From Akkermansia muciniphila (GTDB taxonomy: Bacteria > Verrucomicrobiota > Verrucomicrobiia > Opitutales > Opitutaceae): a DNA stretch of 64,000 bases. Below, one piece after another: positions 9,148 through 20,731 of the stretch (positions are counted from its first letter, which is position 1; each line of letters opens with the position of its first letter). The position numbers and the translations under genes were made by a program. A model generated the notes under the pieces. That model was not told the origin of the DNA and made no database searches. It was given only the letters and a program-made list of their open reading frames with translations. Where the stretch lies: the NCBI GenBank assembly GCA_945888375.1, contig CAMCZZ010000020.1, positions 1 to 64,000 on the forward strand, in the 5' to 3' direction.

Positions 9148-10452
9148 TCAACGGTTGGCAAGGGCCTCTCGCATGGCGCGGCCCTTGTGCTGGGTTTCCT
9201 CGTATTCAGCAGGGGAGTCGCTGTCCCAGGTAATACCGCCGCCCACGTGGTAGCTGGCGCAACCGCCGGCGCAGGTGATGGTGCGGATGGCGATGGCGAG
9301 GTCGGCATCGCCGTCATAGCCGAGATAGCCGAGCGCCCCCGTGTAGGCTTGGCGGGCCACGGGTTCCAGTTCGGCGATAATCTGCATGGCGCGGATTTTC
9401 GGAGCACCGGTGATGCTGCCGCCAGGATGCAGGGCTCGGAGCGCGTCGAACCGATCCAGCCCGGGGGCCAGTTCGCCTCGCACGGTTGCCACGAGGTGGT
9501 GCACGGTCGCGTAGGTCTCGAGGTCATGGCGCGCGGCGACATGCACGCTCCCCGGCACGCATACGCGGCCGAGATCGTTGCGGGCCAGATCCACGATCAT
9601 CAGCAATTCGGCGTGATCTTTTGCACTGGCGAGCAGGCGGGCACGCTGGGCAGCGTCGGCAACGGGATCGGCAAGCCGGGCGACGGTGCCTTTGATCGGC
9701 CGGGTTTCGAGCCCGCGGCCTGCGACGCGCAGCAGGCGTTCCGGTGTGCTGGAGACGATTTGGTGGTCGCCGAAATCCAAGTAGGCGGAGTGCGGTGCGG
9801 GACTGAGGGCGCGCAGGTGGAGATAGAGACTGGCGGCGGCTCCGGTGAAGGAAGCGGAGAAGCGCTGGGTGAAGTTTACCTGATACACATCGCCAGCGGC
9901 GATATAAGTGCGGATGCGTTCGATGGCATTGGCATAGTCGGCGGGGGACAGGTCGCCTTTGAGATCACCTGTCGAGTAAGGGGCGGGTGGGGAGAGTGGC
10001 GCATGGATGTAGCTGCGCAAGCGGGCGAGGCCGTTGGCATCAGGAGCGACGAGGCGGGTTTCCCCGGTCACATGATCAAAGACCACGGCGGTGTCGTAGA
10101 AGCCAAAGGCCAGCGCGGTTTCCGGCTGGTGGCGGGTGGTGGCGGGCACACCATCTTGGGCGGCGCCGTATTCATAACCAAAGTAGCCGATGGCACCGCC
10201 CGCAAACGGCAGGCCGGGAACGGGGGGCACGGCGCGGGCGGCAAGTTCTTCTCGAAGGGTGGAGAGCTGGCTGGAATGACCGCGGACGACTAAGCTGGGG
10301 TCGCAGGCGAGGATACTAAAGCGGGCGCTGTGAGAGGGCAGGGACGAATCCAGAAAAACGCAGCCAGGCCGGGTGGAAAACAGGGTGAATAGATCCGCCG
10401 GCGCCGGACAGGTGCCGGGCTTCAGCGTTTCCACTAGGGGCGGGGGTCGCAT
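9148..10452 (-). CDS. pabB: Aminodeoxychorismate synthase component I / anthranilate synthase component I family
   Basis: Chorismate-binding motifs (STPERLL, RPIKGT, VDLARNDLGRVC, GGSITGAPKIRAM); start moved to ATG at 10452 from the 10710 ORF start. Confidence 0.88.
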   Translation of the reverse strand: MRPPPLVETLKPGTCPAPADLFTLFSTRPGCVFLDSSLPSHSARFSILACDPSLVVRGHSSQLSTLREELAARAVPPVPGLPFAGGAIGYFGYEYGAAQDGVPATTRHQPETALAFGFYDTAVVFDHVTGETRLVAPDANGLARLRSYIHAPLSPPAPYSTGDLKGDLSPADYANAIERIRTYIAAGDVYQVNFTQRFSASFTGAAASLYLHLRALSPAPHSAYLDFGDHQIVSSTPERLLRVAGRGLETRPIKGTVARLADPVADAAQRARLLASAKDHAELLMIVDLARNDLGRVCVPGSVHVAARHDLETYATVHHLVATVRGELAPGLDRFDALRALHPGGSITGAPKIRAMQIIAELEPVARQAYTGALGYLGYDGDADLAIAIRTITCAGGCASYHVGGGITWDSDSPAEYEETQHKGRAMREALANR

Positions 10453-10471
10453 GCGATTGGAGAAGGGGCGG

Positions 10472-10963
10472 TCAGAAGGCGGCGGGGCGAACGCCGGAAC
10501 GATCAAGCAGGGAGAGGTGCTGCGCGACGGTGCGGCCGGAGAGGACGAGCCCGGGGGCGAGATCGTGGAGCGGGGTAAGGACGAAAGCGCGTTCCAGCAT
10601 CGCAGGGTGGGGCAGGGTGAGGTGCGCGTCTTGGATGTTGGTTTCTCCGTGCAGGAGCAGGTCGAGATCGAGGGTTCTGGGCCCCCAGCGTTCGCGCCGG
10701 ATGCGGCCACGCGATTGCTCGATCAGCAGCAGGGCATCCAGCAGGGCATGCGGCGCGAGGGTGGTGGCGACGCAGGCGACGGCGTTTAAATAATCCTGTT
10801 GCCCAGCAGGCCCCAGCGGGGCGGTTTCGTAGATCGGCGAAACATTTAGCAGGTGGATGCCGGACAGTGCGGCGAGGGCCTGCCGCGCGGCGGCGAGATG
10901 AGCGTGGCGATCGCCTAGATTCGAGCCGAAAGCAATGTAGGCGGAGACGGGGGTGGCGAGCAC
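10472..10963 (-). CDS. folK: 2-amino-4-hydroxy-6-hydroxymethyldihydropteridine diphosphokinase
   Basis: AYIAFGSNLGDR, RRERWGPRTLDLDLLLHG, LPHPAMLERAFVLTPL. Confidence 0.93.
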   Translation of the reverse strand: MLATPVSAYIAFGSNLGDRHAHLAAARQALAALSGIHLLNVSPIYETAPLGPAGQQDYLNAVACVATTLAPHALLDALLLIEQSRGRIRRERWGPRTLDLDLLLHGETNIQDAHLTLPHPAMLERAFVLTPLHDLAPGLVLSGRTVAQHLSLLDRSGVRPAAF

Positions 10964-10986
10964 GAGAAGAGGGAACGGCGACCGGA

Positions 10987-11352
10987 TCAGGGCCTGGCCA
11001 GCGTGGCCGTGACGGAAATGCCGGCGTGATCGCCGGGGATGGGCGCGTGGGGCTTATGGACAGTGAGGGTGGCGGAGCGCACGCGGGGGTGGCTGGAAAG
11101 GACGGCGGCGAGCAGGCGATTCACGAGGGCTTCCACGAGTGAAAAGCGCTCGTTCGTCACGATGTCGCGGCAAAGTTCGTAAACGGCGGCGTAATTGACG
11201 GTATCCGCAAGATCGTCCGTCGCGGCGGCTTGGGCGATATCCACCTCAAGATCGAGGTCCAGAAGCCAAGGCTGCCCGAGGACGGCCTCTTCGGGAAGGA
11301 CGCCGTGGCGACCGTGAAAACGCATGGATTTGAGGCGGATGTTGGCGAGCAT
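10987..11352 (-). CDS. folB: Dihydroneopterin aldolase
   Basis: IRLKSMRFHGRHGVLPEE N-terminus, NYAAVYELC and ALVNRLLAAVL motifs; folate gene context. Confidence 0.88.
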   Translation of the reverse strand: MLANIRLKSMRFHGRHGVLPEEAVLGQPWLLDLDLEVDIAQAAATDDLADTVNYAAVYELCRDIVTNERFSLVEALVNRLLAAVLSSHPRVRSATLTVHKPHAPIPGDHAGISVTATLARP

Positions 11353-11411
11353 GGCGGCGCAGGTAGGCTAGTGAAGATGAAGTAATGGCGGTTTCGCTTC
11401 ATGATGGGCAC

Positions 11412-11440
11412 AAAAAAGCACCGGCTGCGGGAGCCGGTGC
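11412..11440 (-). terminator. Rho-independent terminator downstream of clpP
   Basis: 9-bp stem gcaccggct/agccggtgc (11418-11426/11432-11440) followed by T6 on the minus strand. Confidence 0.75.
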
Positions 11441-11472
11441 AGGTTCAACGGGGCCGGGTGCAGTGCGGGTGC

Positions 11473-12141
11473 TCAGAGCTTATCCACCACGCGGTCGGCC
11501 AGTCCGTAGGCGATGGCTTCCGTGGCGGTGAGGTAGAAGTCGCGGTCGGTATCCTGGTTTATACGTTCAAGGGGCTGGCCGGAGGCGCGGGCGAGGATCA
11601 GGTTTAGCTCGGCCCGGAGTTTCTCCATTTCCTGGGCTTGAATATTGATGTCCGAAGCGGGGCCACTGAAGCGTCCGCTGATGAGGGGCTGATGAATCAG
11701 AACGCGCGAGTGAGGGAACAGCAGGCGGCGACCCTTGGGCGCACCACTAAGCAGGATCGAGCCCATCGAGGCGGCCATACCGGTGACAATCACGGTGATG
11801 GGGGAGCTGATGAGCTGCATGGTGTCGTAAACAGCCATGCCGGCGGTGATGGAGCCGCCGGGAGTGTTGATATAGAAGAAGATTTCTTTACCGGGACCCT
11901 CGGCCTCGAGGTAAAGGAGTTTCTCGGTGATATCCTTGGCCGATTCGTCAGTCACGGGGCCCCAGAGGAAAATTTTACGCTGCTCGATGAACTTGTTTTG
12001 AATACGGGCGGCGAGCGGGGCGGAGTTTTTCTTCACGGCGGCGTCAGACTTGTCATCCTCTTTATCGTCGTCGTCATCGTCGTCGGCGCGAGGAGCGAGG
12101 GGTTCTTTAAGGCCGGTGTGGAGGTTGGAATAAGGCGTCAT
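11473..12141 (-). CDS. clpP: ATP-dependent Clp protease proteolytic subunit
   Basis: FFYINTPGGSITAGMAVYDTM, GMAASMGSILLSGAPKGRR, HSRVLIHQP; start set to ATG at 12141. Confidence 0.93.
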   Translation of the reverse strand: MTPYSNLHTGLKEPLAPRADDDDDDDKEDDKSDAAVKKNSAPLAARIQNKFIEQRKIFLWGPVTDESAKDITEKLLYLEAEGPGKEIFFYINTPGGSITAGMAVYDTMQLISSPITVIVTGMAASMGSILLSGAPKGRRLLFPHSRVLIHQPLISGRFSGPASDINIQAQEMEKLRAELNLILARASGQPLERINQDTDRDFYLTATEAIAYGLADRVVDKL

Positions 12142-12219
12142 CAATGGGTAAGGTGAGCGCAGGCAGGCAACTTGGCAAGTCGGGCGCACGGGCCGACGCC
12201 GCTTAGCGGGCAAAACGGC

Positions 12220-12948
12220 TTAGAGGTAATATGCGGCCATCTGGCGCCAGTGGCGGGAGTCGTGGGCGCGTCCGGACCAGACATGCAGGCGGCAGGGGAG
12301 ATGCTTGGCGGCGAGGACGTCACCGAGTTCCTGATTGTTGGCCAGGAAGGGATCGGTGTCACCGATCACGAACACCAGGTCGAGAGTGCGGATGGCAGCC
12401 AGCAGGTCGGGCCGGCTTAGGCGCGGCAGAAACTGGCTCGGCATCAAAAAATACACATCCGGGTCGCGGTGGCCGTCGAGCAGGTCGCGGAAGTTTTCCA
12501 CCGCATGGGTGAGATCGTAGCGCCCGGAGAAGGCGGCAAGTTTTTGAAAGTGACGTGGGTGGCGGAAAACCAGGCTGGCGGCGAAAAAGGCGCCGAGGCT
12601 GCAACCGTGGGCGATGGTGCAGGGGTGGGGATTGAGCGTGCCCATGAAAGGCAGGACCTCATCGAGCACGTAGCGCTCGTAGGCGAGGTGGCGGACGATG
12701 CGTTCGACCGGCGGGCGGCGACGGGCGTAGAAAGTTTCGCGGTCGAGACCATCAATGCAAAAGAGCTGGAGGTGGCCGGCGTCGAGCTTGGCGTGGAGGG
12801 ACTCAACGACGCCGAGGTCCTCATATTCGTGGAAACGGCCGCCACGAGTGGGGAAGACGAGGACCCTGGCCCCGGCGTGTCCGAAGACGAGCAGTTCCAT
12901 CTCGCGTTGGAGATTTGGACTGCGCCAGTGGTGGTATTCGCGCTTCAT
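12220..12948 (-). CDS. Esterase family alpha/beta hydrolase
   Basis: Putative-esterase fold with IAHGCSLGAFFA nucleophile elbow. Confidence 0.75.
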   Translation of the reverse strand: MKREYHHWRSPNLQREMELLVFGHAGARVLVFPTRGGRFHEYEDLGVVESLHAKLDAGHLQLFCIDGLDRETFYARRRPPVERIVRHLAYERYVLDEVLPFMGTLNPHPCTIAHGCSLGAFFAASLVFRHPRHFQKLAAFSGRYDLTHAVENFRDLLDGHRDPDVYFLMPSQFLPRLSRPDLLAAIRTLDLVFVIGDTDPFLANNQELGDVLAAKHLPCRLHVWSGRAHDSRHWRQMAAYYL

Positions 12949-12984
12949 GGACAGTGGACGGAACGCGAAAAGGTTTCCTGCGCC

Positions 12985-13968
12985 TTAAGGTTCGGCAAAG
13001 AAATCGACGAGGTTTTGTGTTAAGATTCGGTGTTCTTCGCCAGCACCCGGAAAGTCCGAGAAGTGACCGGCGGCGAGAGGCAGGAGATCCTTGGGACCGG
13101 CGAGCGCGTGGTGAATGGCGAACTGTCCGGGCGGGGCGACGACGGGATCGAAGACAGCGCAGGCGCAAAGCACGGGCTGGTTGACGAGCCGGGCGGCGGC
13201 GGCGGCATCGAAGTATGCGAGGGTTTCGGCCAAAACCTCCGGGTGCTCGCGCGCGTAGGTCTGAACGCTGGCGGCGCTTCCCACGGTGGGCAGACGGAGG
13301 CGAAGCGGGTGATGGCCAAAACTCGGGACGCTCACGGCGGCGCGGCGAAAGCGTTTGTCCCAGGCCAGGGCGAGGACGCCGAGGCCGCCACTGAAGCTAG
13401 TGCCGATGTAGCCGAGGCGGTCGGATAGATCGGGGAAGAGGGCAAGCAAGACGCCGGCTGCCACCCAGAGATCCTCGACGCAGCCGCCATGCACGTAAGT
13501 GGAAGGGTGGCTGATGCCGTGCAGCACGTGAGCCGAGGGTGTGTCGGGGATGCCGGGGCAACGGCTGCGTCCGAGTCCGCGGCACCAAGGGAACAACAAC
13601 GCACTGCGCCGGAAGGGCAGGGTGGCGTCATAATCCTCGCTTGCGCCGTAACCGTGGCCAACGACAAGCGCCTGGATGGGTTTGCCCTCGGCAGGCAGCA
13701 GTAACAAGGCCCCGAGAATCAAACCGCCGGTGGTGGGAAACTGCAGTTCATAAATACGGCGCCCATGGGGATCGAGACCGACCTCGTGTAAATCGGGACG
13801 ATAAACCAGAGCCGCGGCACGCGCATACCGGGGGGCCCAGAACGCCTCGAAATCGGCCGGTAAAAGCGGGGCCTCGATCCGAAAAAGCTCGTTCCAACCA
13901 AGGCCGTAGGTCGGGTCGAAAGGGAAAAGATGATGGGCGGGCGGAGCCGGCGGTGAGCGCAAGAGCAT
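12985..13968 (-). CDS. Acetylxylan esterase / cephalosporin-C deacetylase-like hydrolase
   Basis: VVGHGYGASEDYD, LGYIGTSFSGGLGVLALAWD nucleophile elbow, C-terminal AAGHFSDFPG. Confidence 0.72.
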   Translation of the reverse strand: MLLRSPPAPPAHHLFPFDPTYGLGWNELFRIEAPLLPADFEAFWAPRYARAAALVYRPDLHEVGLDPHGRRIYELQFPTTGGLILGALLLLPAEGKPIQALVVGHGYGASEDYDATLPFRRSALLFPWCRGLGRSRCPGIPDTPSAHVLHGISHPSTYVHGGCVEDLWVAAGVLLALFPDLSDRLGYIGTSFSGGLGVLALAWDKRFRRAAVSVPSFGHHPLRLRLPTVGSAASVQTYAREHPEVLAETLAYFDAAAAARLVNQPVLCACAVFDPVVAPPGQFAIHHALAGPKDLLPLAAGHFSDFPGAGEEHRILTQNLVDFFAEP

Positions 13969-14064
13969 GGCGCGAGGCCTAGCGAAGCCCGAGGTAAGCG
14001 AAAGAGGCGAACGCGGCTGCGGGCGCGCCGGGGACGGCGTTCCGTTGCCACGTTCGCGGCTGGA

Positions 14065-14988
14065 TCAAGCGAGGGAAACGCCCTTCTTGGCGGCGGCGCG
14101 GAGGAGGGCGTCTGCCATGTCGGTGGGGGTGGCCGCGACCTCGATGCCGCACTCTTGGAACACGGCTATCTTAGCGGCGGCGGTATCCTCGGCTCCGCCG
14201 ACGATGGCACCGGCATGGCCCATGCGACGGCCGGCGGGGGCGGTGGCGCCAGCGATAAAGCCCGCGACGGGTTTCTTGCAGTGATCCTTGATCCAGCGGG
14301 CGGCCTCGACCTCGGCGCTGCCGCCGATTTCGCCGATCAGGATGATGCCCTTGGTGTCGGGGTCCTCGTTGAAGAGCTTAATCACGTCCAGGTGGCTGGT
14401 GCCGTTGACCGGATCGCCGCCGATGCCCACCGACGTCGACTGGCCGAGGCCCTTGGAAGTGATCTGGAAAACCGCCTCGTAGGTAAGAGTTCCGGAGCGG
14501 GAAACGACGCCTACGTGGCCTTTTTTGTGAATATAGCCGGGAGCGATGCCGATGCGGCAGCCGCCATTCGAGTTTTCGCCGGTGCCGGGGGTGACGAGGC
14601 CGGGACAGTTGGGCCCGATCAGACGGGTCTTCTTGCCGGTAATGGCGCGCTTCACGCGAATCATGTCCTTGATGGGAATGCCCTCGGTGATGCAGACGGC
14701 GAGGTCGAGGCCGGCGTCCACGCACTCGAGGATGGCATCACCCGCGAAAGGCGGCGGCACGAAGATGACCGATACGGTCGCGCCGGTGGTGGCGGCGGCC
14801 TCGTGGACAGAGTTGAAGATAGGAACCTTATGGCCGGCGTGTTCAAAGAACTGGCCGCCCTTGCCGGGAGTAACACCGGCAACGAGCTGGGTGCCGTAAT
14901 CGAGGGAGAGCTGGGCGTGCTTGGCGCCGAAGGCACCGGTGATGCCTTGGACGAGGATCTTGGTCTGGGGCGTGATGAGAATGCTCAT
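14065..14988 (-). CDS. sucD: Succinate-CoA ligase alpha subunit
   Basis: Full-length motifs: [43 protein letters not shown]. Confidence 0.96.
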   Translation of the reverse strand: MSILITPQTKILVQGITGAFGAKHAQLSLDYGTQLVAGVTPGKGGQFFEHAGHKVPIFNSVHEAAATTGATVSVIFVPPPFAGDAILECVDAGLDLAVCITEGIPIKDMIRVKRAITGKKTRLIGPNCPGLVTPGTGENSNGGCRIGIAPGYIHKKGHVGVVSRSGTLTYEAVFQITSKGLGQSTSVGIGGDPVNGTSHLDVIKLFNEDPDTKGIILIGEIGGSAEVEAARWIKDHCKKPVAGFIAGATAPAGRRMGHAGAIVGGAEDTAAAKIAVFQECGIEVAATPTDMADALLRAAAKKGVSLA

Positions 14989-14998
14989 TTTTTTGAAA

Positions 14999-15111
14999 GT
15001 AGTGAGTAGCGGGTAGCGAGTAGTGGGTAGGGGATGGAGCGGGACGGGGCGGGCGGTTTTGGCGATCCGAGGCTTGGTATGCTCGCTACTCGCTACTCAC
15101 TGCTCGCTACT
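14999..15111. repeat. Inverted arrays of degenerate heptamers between sucC and sucD
   Basis: GTAGTGA GTAGCGG GTAGCGA GTAGTGG GTAGGGG (14999-15033) facing CGCTACT CGCTACT CACTGCT CGCTACT (15084-15111). Confidence 0.85.
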
Positions 15112-15124
15112 TCCCGCGCGTGGC

Positions 15125-16306
<1,182 letters not shown>

Positions 16307-16430
16307 GCGAAAGCGCGGACCGTGTGGGGGGCGACGAGGGTTGGCACGCCGAAAAGCGCGGGCGTCAGGTAACGTTAGTATGAACTCACGCAGTCTTGCC
16401 TCTCGCTTATAGCTAACACATTTTTTCCCG

Positions 16431-16904
16431 ATGCAGTCGCACGAGTTGCTCAAGGAAGTCCTCAAACGCACCAGCGCAAAACAGATCGCGGCCGACCTGG
16501 GGCTCTCGCTTTCGTTGATATACAAGTGGGCGGAGCCGGCGTCTGAAATTGCGGGAAGTGGTTCCAGCAATCCCTTGGATCGTATCGAGCAACTGCTCAA
16601 ATCGACGGGGGATGTGCGAATAGCCCACTGGGTTAGCGCTCGCGCGGGCGGTTTTTTTATCGCCAATCCGACCGTGCGCGCGAGCGGCCGGGAGCTCGTG
16701 CCGGCGACCAATGCCATTGTGCAGGACTTTGCGGAATTATTAGGCACGATCACGGCGGCTAGCGCCGACCTGCAAGTGACGGAGCCGGAGGCCCGCGCGA
16801 TCCGGGCCCGCTGGGATGAACTCAAAAGTGCCACCGAAGCCTTTGTGCAGGCGGCGGAAAAAGGGGCTTTCCGTCCGCTACCGGAGTCTCCTGTCAAATC
16901 CTAA
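16431..16904 (+). CDS. Small HTH regulatory protein (phage-regulator-like)
   Basis: [22 protein letters not shown] helix-turn-helix. Confidence 0.6.
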   Translation: MQSHELLKEVLKRTSAKQIAADLGLSLSLIYKWAEPASEIAGSGSSNPLDRIEQLLKSTGDVRIAHWVSARAGGFFIANPTVRASGRELVPATNAIVQDFAELLGTITAASADLQVTEPEARAIRARWDELKSATEAFVQAAEKGAFRPLPESPVKS

Positions 16905-16916
16905 GCCGGTAGCGGT

Positions 16917-17384
16917 ATGAATAAGCCCTTCAGTAAACGTATTCAACTTGCTGTGGAACGACTTACAATCGTTTTCATGGTTATGGCGCTTTGCGTTTTT
17001 CTGGCGGCCTGCGCCAGCCCCGACCTTCGTATAAAACGCAACTCTCCGCTTTTTGCGTCCCTGTCCGCCGAGGCCCAAAGCCTGATTCGGGAAGGTAAAA
17101 TCGGTATCGGCTTTACGAAGGACATGGTGAGATTGGCCCTCGGTGATCCCGACCAACGCTGGATGCGCACCGACGTTGAAGGCCAAACCGAGATCTGGAG
17201 CTATACCAGCTACGATAGCTCTGGCGGCCTGCCTCTCTATCGCGGTGATTACCATCGCTACGCCGGCGGCTATCCGCTCTACGCGGACGCTTTTGCCTAC
17301 CGTCACGCCCGGGCGAGCGATTACCTCAAGGTGATGTTCAAGGCCGATACAGTGAAGTCGATCGAGCAAGCCTCCCGACGCTAA
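16917..17384 (+). CDS. Putative lipoprotein, SmpA/BamE-like
   Basis: Signal peptide ending in a lipobox-like LAAC; GFTKDMVRLALGDPDQRW resembles BamE-type domains. Confidence 0.6.
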   Translation: MNKPFSKRIQLAVERLTIVFMVMALCVFLAACASPDLRIKRNSPLFASLSAEAQSLIREGKIGIGFTKDMVRLALGDPDQRWMRTDVEGQTEIWSYTSYDSSGGLPLYRGDYHRYAGGYPLYADAFAYRHARASDYLKVMFKADTVKSIEQASRR

Positions 17385-17478
17385 CTAATCGCACGGCCCT
17401 TCGCCTGCCTCGATAAGGCAGGGGCTATTTCCGCCCTTGCAGGAAGCCCGCCGGACCGGTCTTTTGGACGCTCCGCTC

Positions 17479-17964
17479 ATGTCTGCCCTCGAAGCCATCA
17501 AAGCCCTGATCCCCCACCGACCGCCGTTTTTATTCGTGGACGAAATTGTTTCCGAGACCGAGGACGGTCTGGCGGCACGGCGCACCTGGCGGGCTGACGA
17601 GGGTTTTTATGCCGGTCATTATCCGGGAGCGCCCATCACCCCGGGAGTCCTGCTTTGTGAAGCGGTTTTTCAAACGGGAGCGCTCTTCATGGCACGTCAG
17701 GCCCAACTCGCCGGCGCCGCGCCGGGGGCGGGCGTGCCGCTGCTCTCGAAAATCAGCGACGTGCGTTTCCGCACTCCGATTTACCCCGGAGACACGGTGG
17801 TCATCGAAGTGAAACGCCAGGAAGTGGTGGCCGGTTTCACCATGATGCGAGGCTCGGTTAAAAAAGCCGATGGCACTCGCGTATTGAACGTGGACTTTAC
17901 CGTGGCGTGGAAGACTCCCGAGGGCTCCCCGCAAGCCGAGCAGGCCCGGCAAAGCCAGCAGTGA
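17479..17964 (+). CDS. fabZ: 3-hydroxyacyl-ACP dehydratase FabZ-like
   Basis: [15 protein letters not shown] and [23 protein letters not shown]; start set to ATG 17479. Confidence 0.85.
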   Translation: MSALEAIKALIPHRPPFLFVDEIVSETEDGLAARRTWRADEGFYAGHYPGAPITPGVLLCEAVFQTGALFMARQAQLAGAAPGAGVPLLSKISDVRFRTPIYPGDTVVIEVKRQEVVAGFTMMRGSVKKADGTRVLNVDFTVAWKTPEGSPQAEQARQSQQ

Positions 17965-17981
17965 AGCGGACGACCTGCGCG

Positions 17982-18800
17982 ATGCCAGACTTCCTTCAAC
18001 TCACCGGAAAGACCGTGCTCGTTCAGGGCGTGGCCAACAAAAAGAGTGTAGCCTGGCACGTCGCCAAGTCACTCGAGGCGGAGGGCGCGCGGGTGGTTTA
18101 CGCCGTGCGTTCCGAGGCTCGGAAAAAATCCCTCGAGACGCTGCTCGCGGGCAAACCTGTTTTTATCTGTGATGTTGAGGAAAAAGGGGCGGCCGATCGC
18201 CTCGCGGCCGAGGTGGCGCAGGCGGGGCTGCTGCCGTTGCACGGGCTGGTGCACTCTATCGCCTTCGCCAATTATTCGGAGGGATTTAAGCCCTTCCATG
18301 AGACCAAACGGGAGGACTTCCTCCAAGCCACCGCGATCTCGGCCTTTTCTCTGGTCGAGCTGGCCAATGCCTTCAAAACCCATTTCGCACCCCGCGCCTC
18401 CGTCGTGACCATTGGCATCTCCTCGCTGCTGGTGACTCCGGATAACTATGGTTACATGGGCCCTATCAAGGCCGCACTGGAGTCGGCGGTGCGTTTCCTG
18501 GCCAAGTCCTTTGGCGCCCGGGCTGAAGTGCGGTTCAACGTCGTCGGAGCAGGTCCGCTCAAGACCAGTGCCTCGGCGGGCATTCCCGGTTATCTGGAGA
18601 GTTATCTTTACGCCGAGAAACTCACTTTTCGGAAACGTAATCTAGCCACTCAGGAAGTTGCTGATCCGGTTCTCTTTCTCCTGAGCGAGCGCAGTTCAGG
18701 CATCAATGGCACCACCCTCGTAGTCGATGCGGGCTTGGGTTCGAACTACTTTGACCAGGATGTTATCCGTCTGGCCATGCGGCTGGAGACCAAGCCCTGA
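17982..18800 (+). CDS. fabI: Enoyl-ACP reductase (FabI-type SDR)
   Basis: [49 protein letters not shown]; start set to ATG 17982. Confidence 0.82.
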   Translation: MPDFLQLTGKTVLVQGVANKKSVAWHVAKSLEAEGARVVYAVRSEARKKSLETLLAGKPVFICDVEEKGAADRLAAEVAQAGLLPLHGLVHSIAFANYSEGFKPFHETKREDFLQATAISAFSLVELANAFKTHFAPRASVVTIGISSLLVTPDNYGYMGPIKAALESAVRFLAKSFGARAEVRFNVVGAGPLKTSASAGIPGYLESYLYAEKLTFRKRNLATQEVADPVLFLLSERSSGINGTTLVVDAGLGSNYFDQDVIRLAMRLETKP

Positions 18801-18803
18801 GCG

Positions 18804-19835
18804 ATGCGCTTCTCCCGCACATGCATCGAGTCCCTCGCGACTGCGCTCCCGGCGGAGACGCTCACTTCCGTCGCGATTGAGACCAGGCTCGCCCCCCTTT
18901 ACCAACGCTTGCGCCTGCCCGAGGGGCGGCTCGAGTTAATGACCGGAATTCGTGAGCGCCGCGTCTGGCCGGCGGGCACTCGCCCCTCCGATGCTTCTGC
19001 CGCGGCCGGTCGGGCCGCCCTTGCTCGCTCCGGACTCCGCGCCGAGCAGGTCGAACTCTTCATTCATGCCGCCGTCTGCCGCGACATGTTGGAGCCGGCC
19101 ACCGCGAGTTTTGCCCACCGCAAAATCGGGCTCCCGGCCACCGCCCAGATTTTTGATCTCTCCAACGCCTGCCTCGGGTGGCTGAACGCACTGACCGTCG
19201 CAGCTGGATTGATCGAAAGCGGCCAGATCCGGTGCGCTTTGGTCTGCGCGGGCGAAAACGGCGGCCCCCTGGTCGAACAAACTCTGCGAACCCTGCTCGA
19301 CGCTCCGCTCGATCGGAACGGGATCAAGCCCTACTTTGCCAATCTCACTATTGGTTCTGGCGCAGTGGGCGCGGTCGTCTGTCACGAATCGTTGCTGCCG
19401 GCGGGGGTGCGGCCGCATCGGTTGCTTGGCGGGGTCGCTCGCGCCGCGACCGAACACAGCGAACTCTGCCAAGGCGATACCCACGGGGCGGACGCGCTCG
19501 CCATGCAAACCGACAGCGAAGCCCTTCTGGTCGCGGGCATCGACTTAGCCTGCGAGACGTGGCGGTTGTTTACTGCCGGTTTTGGAACCGATTTTGACCG
19601 CACCATCTGCCACCAAGTCGGCAGCACCCACCGGCGCAAACTCTACGAGGCGCTGGATCTGGATTTGGCGAAGGACTTCTCCACCTTTGAGACCCTCGGC
19701 AACACCGGCTCGGTCGCCCTGCCCGCTACGCTCGCCGCGGCCATTGAGTCAGGCAGCGTTCAATCGGGTGACCGGGTGGCGCTGCTCGGCATCGGTAGCG
19801 GCCTGAATTCCCTGATGCTCGCGCTTGATTGGTAA
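18804..19835 (+). CDS. oleA: OleA-like thiolase-fold condensing enzyme (head-to-head hydrocarbon / beta-lactone type)
   Basis: RLRLPEGRLELMTGIRERRVWP, FDLSNACLGWLNAL active-site Cys, CHQVGSTH, GDRVALLGIGSGLNSLM; OleA-like rather than housekeeping FabH. Confidence 0.8.
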   Translation: MRFSRTCIESLATALPAETLTSVAIETRLAPLYQRLRLPEGRLELMTGIRERRVWPAGTRPSDASAAAGRAALARSGLRAEQVELFIHAAVCRDMLEPATASFAHRKIGLPATAQIFDLSNACLGWLNALTVAAGLIESGQIRCALVCAGENGGPLVEQTLRTLLDAPLDRNGIKPYFANLTIGSGAVGAVVCHESLLPAGVRPHRLLGGVARAATEHSELCQGDTHGADALAMQTDSEALLVAGIDLACETWRLFTAGFGTDFDRTICHQVGSTHRRKLYEALDLDLAKDFSTFETLGNTGSVALPATLAAAIESGSVQSGDRVALLGIGSGLNSLMLALDW

Positions 19836-19845
19836 ACCTGCCCGT

Positions 19846-20730
19846 ATGACGTCCATACCCGACTGGCTTCGGCCGCTTTATCCATTCACGCCTTGCTCCT
19901 TCACCACGCCAAGGGGCGCACGTCTCAGCTACCTCGACGAAGGCGGTGCGGGTGCGTCCGAGGCGGTGCTGATGCTGCACGGCAATCCTACCTGGTCTTT
20001 TTATTACCGGGACTTGGTAAAGACGCTCGCACCGCGGCTGCGTTGTGTCGTTCCGGATCATATCGGCATGGGCCTTTCGGATAAGCCCCACGACTACCCC
20101 TACACTCTGGAAACGCGGATTGCGGACATCGCCGCATTGGTTGCCCACCTGGGTCTTAAACGCGTGCACCTTGTCGTTCATGATTGGGGCGGGGCGATCG
20201 GCTTTGGGTTCGCCGCCCGGCATCCTGAGCTCATTGGCCGAATCGTTATTCTTAACACCGGTGCGTTTCCTTCACCCAACATCCCGGCGCGCATTGCCCT
20301 GTGCAAAACCAGGTTTCCTGGCACCGCGCTGGTGCGGGGACTCAACGGTTTTGCTGGTCCGGCCGTCTGGATGGCCATGGCCCGGCGCAGTCTCAATGCT
20401 TTGGAGAAACGCGCTTACCTGCTGCCCTACGATTCCTGGGCTAACCGCGTGGCGGTCGATGCCTTCGTCAAAGACATCCCCATGAATGACGTGCACCCGA
20501 GTTGGCCTGCCCTGAAGGCGGTGGAAGCCGGCATAGTTCGATTCAAGGATAACCCCGTGCTAATTATCTGGGGCGGGCGGGATTTCTGTTTTCATGATGC
20601 TTTCTATGCCGAGTGGCGGCAGCGTTTACCCGGCTCGGACGCCCATTATCTGGCCGACGCTGGGCACTACGTTTTGGATGATGCCAGCGAAGAGGTTCTG
20701 CCTCGGCTGGCGTCTTTTTTTCGCGGCTAA
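19846..20730 (+). CDS. oleB: OleB-like alpha/beta hydrolase (haloalkane dehalogenase-like)
   Basis: MLHGNPTWSFYYRDL, PDHIGMGLSDKP, VHDWGGAIGFGFA nucleophile elbow; directly downstream of oleA. Confidence 0.75.
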   Translation: MTSIPDWLRPLYPFTPCSFTTPRGARLSYLDEGGAGASEAVLMLHGNPTWSFYYRDLVKTLAPRLRCVVPDHIGMGLSDKPHDYPYTLETRIADIAALVAHLGLKRVHLVVHDWGGAIGFGFAARHPELIGRIVILNTGAFPSPNIPARIALCKTRFPGTALVRGLNGFAGPAVWMAMARRSLNALEKRAYLLPYDSWANRVAVDAFVKDIPMNDVHPSWPALKAVEAGIVRFKDNPVLIIWGGRDFCFHDAFYAEWRQRLPGSDAHYLADAGHYVLDDASEEVLPRLASFFRG

Positions 20731-20731
20731 T

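Noticed and set aside
8974-10293. 439-aa plus-strand ORF
   Set aside because: Antisense of pabB/pabC
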